Positions 8,187 through 16,801 of a DNA stretch of 54,009 bases are shown piece by piece; position 1 is the stretch's first letter; every line of letters starts with the position of its first letter. This DNA is from Parcubacteria group bacterium (GTDB lineage: Bacteria; Patescibacteriota; Patescibacteriia; Patescibacteriales; GWC2-42-12), in assembly GCA_016188785.1 (NCBI GenBank), contig JACPHD010000034.1:1-54009 (forward strand), given 5' to 3'. Both the position numbers and the translations under genes were made by a program. A model generated the notes under the pieces. The model did no database searches. It saw nothing but the letters and a program-made list of their open reading frames with translations, and was not told the origin of the DNA.

Positions 8187-8744
8187 TTATTGCTTATTTA
8201 TCAATAATATATTAAACCTTCCTCCTTGTTTTGTCAAGCCCTGCTCTATTTCCATATTTAAACCGGGCGTGGCTTTTAACTTTTGGTAAAATTTTTTCAT
8301 AATCTCTTCGGCTTTTTCCGGGTGCTGCCGTTCCCGCCCTTTTAAGATTAAATCCAGCTTTAGCTTATCGCCCCGAGCCAAAAATTTTTTGGCCTGCTCA
8401 AAGCGGAAATCAAAATCATGCTGACTGATTCTAACTGACAATCTAATGCCTTTTACTTCCACCTTTTTCTGTTTAACTTTTTGCTTTTGCGCTTCTTTCT
8501 CTTTTTTATACTTAAATTGCCCGTAGTCAATTATTTTAACCACCGGCGGCTGTATTTTAGGATTAACTTCAACTATATCCAAGCCAACTTCTTCGGCCCG
8601 GGCTAGGGCCTGGCTGATTGGCATTTCACCTAGGCTAACGCCGTTTTCATCAATTAAAAAAACTACCGGCACGCGGATCTGCTGGTTAACGCGAAATCTT
8701 TTTTCCTCAAAATCCGGCTTGGGCCGGCGATAAACTCGACGCAT
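8187..8744 (-). CDS. infC: Translation initiation factor IF-3
   Basis: A 185-residue IF-3, which binds the 30S subunit near the 16S 790 loop and checks the initiator codon-anticodon pair. The N-domain has RVNQQIRVPVVFLIDENG and IDYGQFKYKKEKE; the C-domain has KGIRLSVRISQHDFDFR and GRERQHPE. The start codon is an ordinary ATG rather than the rare AUU used for autoregulation in Escherichia coli. The 790 loop it contacts is interrupted by an intron in this genome's 16S gene, and the initiator tRNA is atypical. Confidence 0.96.
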   Translation of the reverse strand: MRRVYRRPKPDFEEKRFRVNQQIRVPVVFLIDENGVSLGEMPISQALARAEEVGLDIVEVNPKIQPPVVKIIDYGQFKYKKEKEAQKQKVKQKKVEVKGIRLSVRISQHDFDFRFEQAKKFLARGDKLKLDLILKGRERQHPEKAEEIMKKFYQKLKATPGLNMEIEQGLTKQGGRFNILLINKQ

Positions 8745-8762
8745 AATTTTAATACTGTCATT

Positions 8763-9245
8763 TTAGCCTAAAAATTTAAGTTTGGCAAACGGCCGCCTTT
8801 TTATTTTAGCGGAAAAATTTCGTAATGCCTGGCGCTGAACTTCTCCCAGATGCACTGGCGCTCGTTTAGACCTAATAAAGGCCTCGGCCTGTTCTGGAGT
8901 TTTGCCTTTTTTCACTAAATAAGCCGCCATCAGAGTAGGCGCGCGGCCATGCCCTTCTTTACAATGCACATAAACTTTTTTACCCATGGAAACAATCTTT
9001 TCCAGTACCAATACGCCAAACTCCAGCTGATCAGGCGCGGGCGGGGTAAAATCCGGCACCGGCAGCCAAACATAAAAATCAACCCCGAACGGCGCATCTA
9101 GACGTTCTTTTTCCAAAGAAATATCCGCAGTTATGCCTTTTTTCTTCAATCTTTCGTCAAAGTGCGTTTGGCAGCATTGGTTAGTGCCGATATAGATACC
9201 ATCGGTAATATAATCAAAATCCAATATACTTTGCGGATGTGTCAT
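8763..9245 (-). CDS. Dual-specificity protein phosphatase
   Basis: A 160-residue cysteine phosphatase. The P-loop is VHCKEGHGRAPT (HCX5R, with the nucleophilic Cys near residue 113) and a general-acid loop candidate is PVPDFTPP. It could remove phosphate from Tyr/Ser/Thr residues or from small phosphorylated substrates. The ATG overlaps the transketolase stop (ATGA), so it is translated with the pentose phosphate genes; a role in sugar-phosphate control is possible but unproven. Confidence 0.85.
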   Translation of the reverse strand: MTHPQSILDFDYITDGIYIGTNQCCQTHFDERLKKKGITADISLEKERLDAPFGVDFYVWLPVPDFTPPAPDQLEFGVLVLEKIVSMGKKVYVHCKEGHGRAPTLMAAYLVKKGKTPEQAEAFIRSKRAPVHLGEVQRQALRNFSAKIKRRPFAKLKFLG

Positions 9246-11089
9246 ATTAAAATTTCTTTTACTTTTTTTATTATATAATCTTTAGAAATTTCTTCATAAG
9301 CCAAAAGCTCGGCTGACTGGCCGCTTTTAGGAATTTTCCGCACAGCCAAAGAATAGATTTCAGCTCTTTTATCCGCCAAGGCGCTCTTAACCGCTTCGCC
9401 CAAGCCGCCTTGGGCAAAATGATCTTCAACCGTAATTATGGCTTTAGTTTCAGCCGCCGCTTTTAATAAGGTTGTCTCATCCACCGGCTTAATGCTGTAA
9501 AGATCAATCACTCTAATTAAGATATTTTCTTTTTTTAGCTCTTCATAAGCTCCGAGCGCCTCATACAGAGTAATGCCGGCGGCTATAACCGCGATTTTAT
9601 CTTGAGAACTGCTTTTTAAAATCTTGCTCTGGCCGATGGGGAATGCTTCGTTTTCCTGATAAATTATGGCCGTATCTTTTCTGGTAGTTCTTAAATAAAC
9701 ATTGCCTTGATAGCTGGCCGCTTCCTGCACCAGCTTTTCGCAAGCAAGCGCATCCGCCGGATAAAGAACGGCCGCGCCAATCAACGTGCGAAACATGGCT
9801 AGATCTTCTAAACCCATTTGCGAAGCGCCGTCTTCGCCGATAGAAACTCCGGCGTGCGAGCCGACAAATTTTATATTGCCTTGAGAATACTGGCTCATCC
9901 TGATTTGATCAAAGGCTCTGGTCCAGAAAGCGGCAAAAGTTGACACAAAAGGAATTTTTCCCCGCCGGGAAAACCCTAAAGCCGCGCCAACCATATTCTG
10001 CTCGGCAATATACATTTCAAAAAATCTCTCCGGGTATTTTTCTTTAAAAAGTTCCGCGTAGGTTGAGTTAGAGACTTCCGCGTCCAGTACTACCATATTA
10101 GGAAATTTGGGAAAAATTTTCACTAGCGCTTGGCCGTAGGCTTTTCTGGTTGATTGCGGTTTTATTTTATCTTCTCTAGCCGTTTTAAATTTTAAATTTA
10201 GCTTAACGGTTTTTAGGACGGCTACCGGTTGGGCCGGTTGGGCTCTGATTGATTTATTGATCTGGCCAAGGCCGCTTAAGGCTTTTTTAAAATCTTCCCC
10301 GGCCAGGGCTTTGCCATGCCAGCCATTTTTATTTTCTAAAAATTTTATGCCTTGGCCTTTAACGGTTTTGGCGATTATCATTACCGGGCCTTTTTTAGTT
10401 TTCAGCGCCAGGCGGTAAGCCTTAATAATTTCCGGTAAATTATGCCCGTTTTTTATTAAAATGGTTTTCCAGCCAAAAGCCGCTAGTTGCTTTTTATAAT
10501 TTAATAAATTATGCCCGTTCATGGTTTCTCCTCTTTGCCCCAGCCGATTTACGTCAATAATGCCCACTAAATTATTAAGCTTATAGTGAGCGGCCAGCTG
10601 AATTGCTTCCCATTGCGAGCCTTCGGACATTTCTGAATCACCCAAAAGAACAAAAGTGGTATAAGGAAGTTTGTCTAGATATTTACCGTTAAGCGCCAGA
10701 CCAACGCCCACGGCCAGCCCTTGTCCTAAAGAACCGGTAGCGGCTTCGGCATAAGGAAAATTTAAGGTGGGGTGGCCTTCTAATCTTGAACCAAACTTGC
10801 GCAAGCTTAAAAGTTCGGTTTGGCTTATTTTACCGGCCGCCGCGTATAATGAATATAAAAGCGGCGCAGCCTGGCCTTTAGAAAAAATTAACCGGTCATT
10901 ATTAAAGTACTCCGGCTTAGCTAAATTAAATTTAAAAAAACCGCCGAAAAAAAGAACCGTCATAAGCTCAACCGCTGAAAGAGATGAGGTTAAATGTCCC
11001 GAACCGGCCTCGGTGGTAGCCAATAAAATATAATAACGGATAAGTTTAGCTAAATTTTGCAATTTTAAAATACGATTATTCATATTCAT
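9242..11089 (-). CDS. tkt: Transketolase
   Basis: A single-chain transketolase of about 615 residues that moves two-carbon units between ketose and aldose phosphates using thiamine diphosphate. The N-half has GSLGQGLAVGVGLAL and the ThDP motif GDSEMSEGSQWEA; the C-half has the pyrimidine-binding region with AEQNMVGAALG and GASQMGLEDLAMFR. Many CPR genomes split this enzyme into two ORFs; here it is one. The longest ORF adds 43 residues read through a palindromic insertion, so I place the start at 11089 (MNMNNRILK), where family similarity begins. Confidence 0.93.
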   Translation of the reverse strand: MNMNNRILKLQNLAKLIRYYILLATTEAGSGHLTSSLSAVELMTVLFFGGFFKFNLAKPEYFNNDRLIFSKGQAAPLLYSLYAAAGKISQTELLSLRKFGSRLEGHPTLNFPYAEAATGSLGQGLAVGVGLALNGKYLDKLPYTTFVLLGDSEMSEGSQWEAIQLAAHYKLNNLVGIIDVNRLGQRGETMNGHNLLNYKKQLAAFGWKTILIKNGHNLPEIIKAYRLALKTKKGPVMIIAKTVKGQGIKFLENKNGWHGKALAGEDFKKALSGLGQINKSIRAQPAQPVAVLKTVKLNLKFKTAREDKIKPQSTRKAYGQALVKIFPKFPNMVVLDAEVSNSTYAELFKEKYPERFFEMYIAEQNMVGAALGFSRRGKIPFVSTFAAFWTRAFDQIRMSQYSQGNIKFVGSHAGVSIGEDGASQMGLEDLAMFRTLIGAAVLYPADALACEKLVQEAASYQGNVYLRTTRKDTAIIYQENEAFPIGQSKILKSSSQDKIAVIAAGITLYEALGAYEELKKENILIRVIDLYSIKPVDETTLLKAAAETKAIITVEDHFAQGGLGEAVKSALADKRAEIYSLAVRKIPKSGQSAELLAYEEISKDYIIKKVKEILI

Positions 11090-11098
11090 AATAGTTTC

Positions 11099-11199
11099 AG
11101 TTTGGGCTAAGTTTATTAAATTTTCGAACGAGGACTGTTTGAGGCCGCCACAGGCGGGCGAGTTCCGCAGGAGAAAATTTAATAAACTTAGCCCAAACT
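11099..11199. repeat. Site-specific-arm palindromic element, copy 1
   Basis: Two perfect 27-bp inverted arms (11099-11125 and 11173-11199) enclose a 47-bp core containing GCGAGG-like CGAGGACTGTTTGAG, a short palindrome and CGAGTTCCGCAG. Copy 2 at 52099-52203 has the same core ends but different arms. It lies between rpe and tkt and creates a false N-terminal extension of tkt. Confidence 0.85.
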
Positions 11200-11226
11200 T
11201 TGCGACCACAACTAGCACAATTTATA

Positions 11227-11862
11227 TTATTCATTGATTGCGTCCTTTAAATTTTTAAAAGTTGCTGCCAGATCGCCAGACTGAAAAAGATAACTGCCAA
11301 TTACCAGACTGTCGGCTCCGGCTTTAATTATTTGTTTGGCATTAGAAAGCTTTATGCCGCCGTCAACAGCGATATTAATTTTCTTAGAAGTTTTTTTCAG
11401 GTCTTTGATTTTTTTAAGAACAATTTTATTAAAGGCCTGACCCTGAAAACCCGGCCTGACGCCGAGCAATAGGACTGAATCTAAATATTTCATATAGGGC
11501 TTAACCTTTTTTACCGGGGTTTCCGGATTTAAAGCCAGGCCTTTGGCAAAAGCATATTGTTTTAGTTTCTTTAAAATTTTTAAAGGATTTTTTACCGCCT
11601 CTAAATGAAAAAACAGCCTTTTTATATTTAACTCTTGACAGGTCTTTAAATACTTGGCCGGTTTTTTAACCATTAGGTGAATTTCCAAATTAACCGGAAT
11701 TTTAATTTTTTTTAAATCAGCTAAAGCGATTGAATTATTTTTGACAAACTGTCCGTCCATTATGTCAACTTGCACTAAATCAGTTACAGAGGCAAGTTTT
11801 TTTATTTTAATTTTAAAATCCGTTAAATTATCAGTTAAAATGGCCGGAACAATTTTTTTCAT
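11227..11862 (-). CDS. rpe: Ribulose-phosphate 3-epimerase
   Basis: A 211-residue TIM-barrel enzyme that interconverts ribulose 5-phosphate and xylulose 5-phosphate. Family motifs are present in order: VDIMDGQFV near residue 33, the metal and substrate loop EIHLMVKKP, VRPGFQGQAF (usually NPGFGGQ) and VDGGIKLSNA with the phosphate-binding GADSLVIGSYLF. Its ATG overlaps the rpiB stop (ATGA). Confidence 0.94.
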   Translation of the reverse strand: MKKIVPAILTDNLTDFKIKIKKLASVTDLVQVDIMDGQFVKNNSIALADLKKIKIPVNLEIHLMVKKPAKYLKTCQELNIKRLFFHLEAVKNPLKILKKLKQYAFAKGLALNPETPVKKVKPYMKYLDSVLLLGVRPGFQGQAFNKIVLKKIKDLKKTSKKINIAVDGGIKLSNAKQIIKAGADSLVIGSYLFQSGDLAATFKNLKDAINE

Positions 11863-12350
11863 AAACCTGCTTGTTCAATTTTTTTAATTTTATCTATTCG
11901 GCCGGCGTAATGGCTGTGGCCGCTGAATTTTACCGCTAAAAATTCTTTAACAATTTTTTGCGCCGCGGCTTTTTTTAAGTAATCAGCGGCCAAACATAAG
12001 ATATTGATATCATTTTTTTCTCTTAAATTTTTAACTTGTCGGGTATTAAAAGCCGTGGCCGCTCTGATTTTTTTAACTTTATTGGCGGCCAGGGCCATAC
12101 CCTCCCCGGAACCGCAAACTAAAATACCCAAATTTGCCTTAGACGCCACTTTTTTAGCGACTTTAAAGGCAAAATCAGGATAATCGTCTTTTGGCTCAAA
12201 AACCAAATTGCCCAAATCTTCATATTTATAGCCTGATTTACGCAAATAATTTTTTAACTCTTCTTTTAACTTAAAACCTCGGTGGTCGGCTCCTAAAAGA
12301 ATAATCACCCTGTTAGAAGTTTGCTCCCCGTTAGAAATTTGATTTGCCAT
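11859..12350 (-). CDS. rpiB: Ribose 5-phosphate isomerase B
   Basis: RpiB/LacAB family enzyme converting ribose 5-phosphate to ribulose 5-phosphate. GADHRGF near the N-terminus, the catalytic-loop region VCGSGEGMALAANK and RAATAFN are conserved. The first 14 residues (MANQISNGEQTSNR) are not typical and are encoded by an inverted-repeat element. A GTG at 12308, immediately before IILLGADHRG, may be the ancestral start. The gene is coupled to rpe. Confidence 0.93.
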   Translation of the reverse strand: MANQISNGEQTSNRVIILLGADHRGFKLKEELKNYLRKSGYKYEDLGNLVFEPKDDYPDFAFKVAKKVASKANLGILVCGSGEGMALAANKVKKIRAATAFNTRQVKNLREKNDINILCLAADYLKKAAAQKIVKEFLAVKFSGHSHYAGRIDKIKKIEQAGL

Positions 12351-12467
12351 AGTATTCTTTTATTATGAGCTCCGCTTTAATTTGACTAATTTCTAACGGG
12401 GTGCATAATAATTTATAATAAAATATTAATTTTCTCTTTCCCGCTAAAATCGTAACTTCTAACAGGG
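12308..12467. repeat. Nested CCCCGTTAGA-type inverted repeats at the rpiB start
   Basis: Order A-B-B'-A': ACCCTGTTAGAAGTT (12308-12322) pairs with AACTTCTAACAGGGTT near 12452-12467, and CCCCGTTAGAAATT pairs with AATTTCTAACGGGG near 12389-12402. The family also occurs in merA (16441-16490) and at 35320-35372. Confidence 0.7.
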
Positions 12468-12468
12468 T

Positions 12469-14844
12469 TCATATTTTATGCTTATTTATAATCTCATGGC
12501 CGCCGAATTGCCCGCGCAAAGCCGATAAAATTTTTCCGGTATAACTTGGTTTTTTTAAGGATTGCTTTCTAAACTTTAAAGCCTCGGCAATAATTTTAAC
12601 CTTGAGTTTCATTTCTTTAGCCGTGGTTACGGTCCATTCGCCTTCACCGGTCTGGCCGACCGAACCGGATATTTTTTTTAAATCATGGCCATAAATTTCC
12701 AAAGCGTTTTTCAGCCAGCCGACCAGGCGCGACTCAATGACGCTGCCATGATTATACACATCAGCCACTCGCGCGAGATCAATCTTGTATTTTGATTTTT
12801 TCAAAATGGTAAAACCTTCGGCCAGGGCCTGCATCATGCCATATTCAATGCCATTATGGACCATTTTTACAAAATGCCCGGCGCCGGCTCCGGGGAAAAA
12901 CTGATAACTGGCTGGGGCGGCCAGATCATAAAAAAGCGGCTCTAATTTTTCAAATATTTTTAACTCTCCGCCAATCATCAGACAGGCTCCGGTGCTGGCG
13001 CCTTGGGGCCCGCCGGATACGCCAACATCAATAAAGTAAATGCCTAATTTTTTTAGTTTTTTAAATCTGGCTATTGAATCTTTATAGAATGAATTTCCGC
13101 CGTCAATTATGATGTCGCCCGGCATTAGCAGCCGCGCCAGGCCGTCTTTGCCAAATATCACCTGATCCACCGGTTGGCCGGCCGGGACCATCAGCCAAAT
13201 CAGGCGCGGAGCGGAAAGTTTTTTCACCAGTTCTTCAGAAGAATAAGCGCCGATAATTCCGTCTTTTTCCAGTTTTTTCGTGGTCAGGGAAAAATGATCC
13301 AGGCCGATAACGCGCCAGCCATTGGTTAAAAGCCGCGTCGCCAGGTTGGCGCCCATTTTTCCTAAACCGACCAAACCGATTTCTCGGGTATTAGCCTGGG
13401 TTTTTTTGTCCTTATTATCCGGCGCTACTAGTGTGAAAGATGGACCAGGAGTGGCGCCAGGTTCATATTCGGCCAAAGGAACTAAGTTGCCTTGCCAGCC
13501 CTTAACCACTGGATCAATAAATTTCCATAAATTTTTAACTTCCTCGGGCGAGACGAAAAACGTTTGCTTGCCGGCCATGGCCGCGTAAAGAATTTTCCCG
13601 TATTCTTCAACATACTGCGCCTTGGTTTGCTTTTCGTATAAAAAGAAGGAAAAGGCTCTTTCTTCAATGGCATTCTCAAAACCGGGTTTTTTCGCCCAGA
13701 AATTAATGATGATTTCATTATTCGGCTCAAGGCGAAAAACTATTTTATTCGGCTCATGCGGTCCGATTTCGCACAAATGGCAGACTAGGGGATGCTTAAG
13801 GGTAAGCACGATTTCTTTGCGCGCTTCAGCCAGGCGCTTGCCTGCTTCCATAAATAGCGGCACGCCTTGCCACCGCTGATGCGCTAGCTCGGTTTTAAGC
13901 GCAAAATATGTTTCCGTATTGGAATCAAGACTAACTCCTTTAATTTGCTTATAGCCGCGATACTGCGCGCGATAAGTATTATGGCGGATTGTTTCTTTTG
14001 TCCAGGGCAAAAGAGTTTCTAAAATTATTGCCCGATTTTGCCGGGTAGAACCGGCTGCTTCATTCTTGGCGTATTCCATGGTAAGGGCGGCCAGCATCAT
14101 CAAGAGATGATTTTGCCCGACATCGCGCAAGGCGCCGACAGTATCGTAAAAACTGCCGCGTTCGGCCACGCCGATGGCTTCATGCAGGCGAAGGTCAATC
14201 CGTTCAATCGTGGTATTATCCCAGGTATTTTCAAAAAGATTGTTGGAAAATCTAAAACTTTCTATGCCCTGCACGATCTCTTTAAATAAATAATGGTCAA
14301 TGCGGTAAATCTGCTCCTCGGTAAAATATAAAGCCAAAAGCGACTGAAGTTCTTGCGCGCTTTTTAAATCTCGGCCAAACGGCTTTTCAATCAGCAGCCG
14401 GCTCCAGCCAAGCTTTCCGCCGCAGGCCAGATTTAATTTAACCGCGGCCAGATTCTTTAGAATTGCCTCATAGCTAGACGGCGGGGCGGCCAGATAAAAA
14501 AGTTTATTAGCGCACAGGCCCCATGATGATTCAATCTCGTTTATTTTTTTAAACAGCTGTTTAAAGTCGTTTTGCTTGGTAAAAGTTCCGGCCTGGTAGG
14601 AAAAATTTTCAAAAAAGCGTAAAAAATCATTCTCAATTATTTCTGAATCGCTGTGCTTCAACAGCGCCTGGCGCGCTAATTTTTTAAATTCTTCACGGGA
14701 AAGATTGTCGCGCGAAAAACCGATTACTGCCAGGCGAGCCGGCAAACGGCCTTGGCGGAAAAGATGCCATAACGAAGGAATAATTTTTTTCGCCGCCAGA
14801 TTTCCGGTCGCGCCAAAAATAACAAAAATTGATGGATTATTCAT
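12469..14844 (-). CDS. zwf-gnd: Fused glucose-6-phosphate dehydrogenase / 6-phosphogluconate dehydrogenase
   Basis: A 791-residue two-enzyme chain for both NADP(H)-producing steps of the oxidative pentose phosphate pathway. Residues about 1-470 are G6PDH: the Rossmann start FVIFGATGNLAAKK, the active-site RIDHYLFKE and RDVGQNHLLMM. After a short linker (about 480-500), the last 300 residues are a short-type decarboxylating 6PGDH with GLVGLGKMGANLA, IDGGNSFYKDS, GVSGGPQGASTG and HFVKMVHNGIEYG. The start at 14844 (MNNPSIF) is chosen over an upstream in-frame ATG because the Rossmann strand begins there. The intermediate lactonase gene is not in the window. Confidence 0.93.
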   Translation of the reverse strand: MNNPSIFVIFGATGNLAAKKIIPSLWHLFRQGRLPARLAVIGFSRDNLSREEFKKLARQALLKHSDSEIIENDFLRFFENFSYQAGTFTKQNDFKQLFKKINEIESSWGLCANKLFYLAAPPSSYEAILKNLAAVKLNLACGGKLGWSRLLIEKPFGRDLKSAQELQSLLALYFTEEQIYRIDHYLFKEIVQGIESFRFSNNLFENTWDNTTIERIDLRLHEAIGVAERGSFYDTVGALRDVGQNHLLMMLAALTMEYAKNEAAGSTRQNRAIILETLLPWTKETIRHNTYRAQYRGYKQIKGVSLDSNTETYFALKTELAHQRWQGVPLFMEAGKRLAEARKEIVLTLKHPLVCHLCEIGPHEPNKIVFRLEPNNEIIINFWAKKPGFENAIEERAFSFFLYEKQTKAQYVEEYGKILYAAMAGKQTFFVSPEEVKNLWKFIDPVVKGWQGNLVPLAEYEPGATPGPSFTLVAPDNKDKKTQANTREIGLVGLGKMGANLATRLLTNGWRVIGLDHFSLTTKKLEKDGIIGAYSSEELVKKLSAPRLIWLMVPAGQPVDQVIFGKDGLARLLMPGDIIIDGGNSFYKDSIARFKKLKKLGIYFIDVGVSGGPQGASTGACLMIGGELKIFEKLEPLFYDLAAPASYQFFPGAGAGHFVKMVHNGIEYGMMQALAEGFTILKKSKYKIDLARVADVYNHGSVIESRLVGWLKNALEIYGHDLKKISGSVGQTGEGEWTVTTAKEMKLKVKIIAEALKFRKQSLKKPSYTGKILSALRGQFGGHEIINKHKI

Positions 14845-14933
14845 AAACGATGTCCCGTTAATATTTAACCCTTGCCCGAGTAGCTTAGTTAAATGATTAC
14901 ACAACTACTTAAAAGATACCTTGACTTAAATTC

Positions 14934-14948
14934 TTTGTCAACGACAAA
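14934..14948. promoter_or_regulatory. Candidate ArsR operator
   Basis: TTTGTC and GACAAA form a perfect 6-bp dyad with a 3-bp centre, 16 bp upstream of the proposed -35 of the regulator-merA operon. This is a reasonable site for autoregulation, but no match to a known operator is claimed. Confidence 0.4.
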
Positions 14949-14964
14949 AGTTAAATTTTAATTC

Positions 14965-14993
14965 TTGCGTAATATTTTAATCTTTGTTATCAT
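14965..14993 (+). promoter_or_regulatory. Promoter of the arsR-merA operon
   Basis: TTGCGT, a 17-bp spacer and TATCAT. The predicted +1 at about 15000 is only 3-4 nt before the ATG, so the mRNA would be almost leaderless. Confidence 0.55.
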
Positions 14994-15003
14994 TTGAATA
15001 TAT

Positions 15004-15318
15004 ATGCAAACGAAAGATATTCAGAGAATTAAAAAGGAGATGAAAGATAGAAAAGCAATTCTCCAATGTGCCGCTGAATTCAATATGGTAGGCGACCTGA
15101 CACGGCTTAAGATTTGCTATCTTTTGTGTCGGCACAAAGAATTATCGGTAAGCGAGATTACGGAAATTATCGGGGTTTCTATTTCGGCTGTTTCTCATAC
15201 GCTCAAAAAGTTGCAAAAAGCGGGTATGGTTGAAAATCGCCGTGAATTCCGAACGGTCTATTACAAACTTAAACAAACGCCCCTCGCTAATATGCTAAAG
15301 GAGCGTCTTACAACCTAA
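15004..15318 (+). CDS. ArsR-family transcriptional regulator
   Basis: A 104-residue winged-helix repressor. GDLTRLKICYLL opens the DNA-binding domain and the recognition helix is near ISAVSHTLKKL, followed by the wing NRREFRTVYY. It directly precedes merA with a 4-nt gap, so mercury or a related thiophilic metal is the likely signal. The classical ELCVCDL metal box is not present; cysteines near residues 22, 35 and 39 are alternative ligands. A dyad and promoter lie just upstream. Confidence 0.87.
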   Translation: MQTKDIQRIKKEMKDRKAILQCAAEFNMVGDLTRLKICYLLCRHKELSVSEITEIIGVSISAVSHTLKKLQKAGMVENRREFRTVYYKLKQTPLANMLKERLTT

Positions 15319-15322
15319 CTTT

Positions 15323-16801
15323 ATGCAAAAATTTGACCTTATCATTATCGGCGGCGGAGCAGGCGCGTTTGCGGCCGCCATCCGCGCCAACGAACTGAAA
15401 GCAAAAACTGCGCTCGTGAACACTGGGCTTCCGCTTGGCGGCACTTGCGTCAATGTTGGTTGCGTGCCGTCAAAGACGCTTTTGTATGCTGGCGAAATTT
15501 TGCACCACGTCAAACATCACGGCGTTCCCGGCATTGAGCTTGAAGTGAAAAATTTTGATTTTCAAAAAGTCGTTCAAGACGAACTTTTGCTGGTGGAAAA
15601 ATTGCGCCAAGAAAAATACGAGAAAGTGCTAAAAAATTTAGAATATGTAACAGCCATTGAAGGGAAGGCAAAATTTGTTTCTCAAAACGAGGTAGAGGTG
15701 GACCAGGAAAGATTAAACGTAGAAAAGTTTATTATCGCCACCGGCTCTACCGCCAATGTGCCACCGATTGAGGGTATCCACGAAGTTGGATTTGTTACGC
15801 ATATTGAGGCGTTGCGCCTTGAACATCAGCCGAAAGAATTGGTTGTCATCGGCGCTGGCCCGCTTGGCTTAGAGTTTGCCCAAATGTTTTCGCGCTTCGG
15901 TACGAAGGTAACCATTTTAGAGCGTGGCGATTCAATTTTTCCGCACTCTGAAAAAACGCTCACCGATCGGCTCGCCGAAATTTTGTTAAAAGAAGGCATT
16001 ACTATCAAGACCAATATTGAAGTGAAAAGCGCCCGCCTTCGCCAAGGCTTCGGCGGGCAAGCGCGCAAGGTTATCACATACAAACAAGCGGACTTGTCCG
16101 CCGAAACTTCAGTGGAGGCGGACGAAATACTTTTGGCGGCAGGCAAAACACCCAATACGCAAGGATTGGGACTTGATTTGGCCGGTGTTGAAATAGATAA
16201 GCGGCAAGCGGTTATCGTTAATCAGTATTTTCAAACTTTCAACAAAAATATTTTTGCGGTCGGCGATGTTACCAACGCTCCCGTACGGCTGGAAACAACC
16301 GCCGGACGCGAGGGCACGCTGGCTGCTGAAAATGCGCTCAAAAGCACGCAATTATTTATTGATTACAATGTTGTGCCTTACGCTATCTTTACCGACCCAC
16401 AGCTCGCTGGTGTCGGTTTTATCGAAGACGAGCAGATGAACCCCGTTAGAGGCCGCGAGGGCTCGCAGCGACCCTTTGCCTCTAACGGGGTGAAGCAACT
16501 GGGCGTTTGCGCCTGCCGCACGGTTTCGTTTGCCGATGTGCCTAAAGCGATTATTATGCGCCGCACCGAAGGGCTTATCAAGATGGCGATTCATCCGCAA
16601 ACAGGCCAAATTCTTGGCGTGCATATTCTCGCGCCGAACGCGAGCGAGCTGATCGCCGAAGCGATGATGCTGGTCAAGAACAAAAACACGATTGATGATG
16701 TGGTTAATTCTCTGCCCATGTTTCCTACGCTGTCCGAGGCGATAAAAATCGTTGCGCTTTCATTTACCAAAGACATTAGTAAATTAAGCTGTTGTATATG
16801 A
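15323..16801 (+). CDS. merA: Mercuric reductase (pyridine nucleotide-disulfide oxidoreductase)
   Basis: A 492-residue flavoprotein expected to reduce Hg(II) to Hg(0) with NADPH. It shows the FAD motif IIIGGGAGAFAAA, redox pair GGTCVNVGCVPSK, NADPH motif VIGAGPLGLEFAQ, second FAD motif NIFAVGDVTN and the C-terminal vicinal cysteines of LSCCI that distinguish MerA from dihydrolipoamide dehydrogenases. The N-terminal HMA domain is absent. Two palindromic elements interrupt the coding frame without breaking it: one adds RLRQGFGGQA near residue 240, the other NPVRGREGSQRPFASNG near 374. Both fall in surface regions between conserved blocks, so activity may persist. Confidence 0.87.
   Translation: MQKFDLIIIGGGAGAFAAAIRANELKAKTALVNTGLPLGGTCVNVGCVPSKTLLYAGEILHHVKHHGVPGIELEVKNFDFQKVVQDELLLVEKLRQEKYEKVLKNLEYVTAIEGKAKFVSQNEVEVDQERLNVEKFIIATGSTANVPPIEGIHEVGFVTHIEALRLEHQPKELVVIGAGPLGLEFAQMFSRFGTKVTILERGDSIFPHSEKTLTDRLAEILLKEGITIKTNIEVKSARLRQGFGGQARKVITYKQADLSAETSVEADEILLAAGKTPNTQGLGLDLAGVEIDKRQAVIVNQYFQTFNKNIFAVGDVTNAPVRLETTAGREGTLAAENALKSTQLFIDYNVVPYAIFTDPQLAGVGFIEDEQMNPVRGREGSQRPFASNGVKQLGVCACRTVSFADVPKAIIMRRTEGLIKMAIHPQTGQILGVHILAPNASELIAEAMMLVKNKNTIDDVVNSLPMFPTLSEAIKIVALSFTKDISKLSCCI
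16031..16058. repeat. In-frame palindrome inside merA (RLRQGFGGQA type)
   Basis: GCCCGCC and GGCGGGC flank TTCGCCAAGGCTTC. The element reads in frame as part of ARLRQGFGGQAR and splits a stretch that normally joins two strands of the NADPH domain. Confidence 0.8.
16441..16490. repeat. In-frame palindrome inside merA (CCCCGTTAGAGG type)
   Basis: Perfect 12-bp arms CCCCGTTAGAGG and CCTCTAACGGGG enclose a 26-bp centre. It is translated as PVRGREGSQRPFASNG, just before the dimerisation domain. Confidence 0.85.

Noticed and set aside
11090-11218. Extra 43-residue N-terminus of transketolase
   Set aside because: Encoded by the inverted-repeat element; similarity to transketolases starts at the ATG near 11089.
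16352-16624. Antisense ORFs over merA (90, 67 and 80 aa)
   Set aside because: Shadows of the GC-rich coding frame and of the palindromic insert; no ribosome sites or family similarity.
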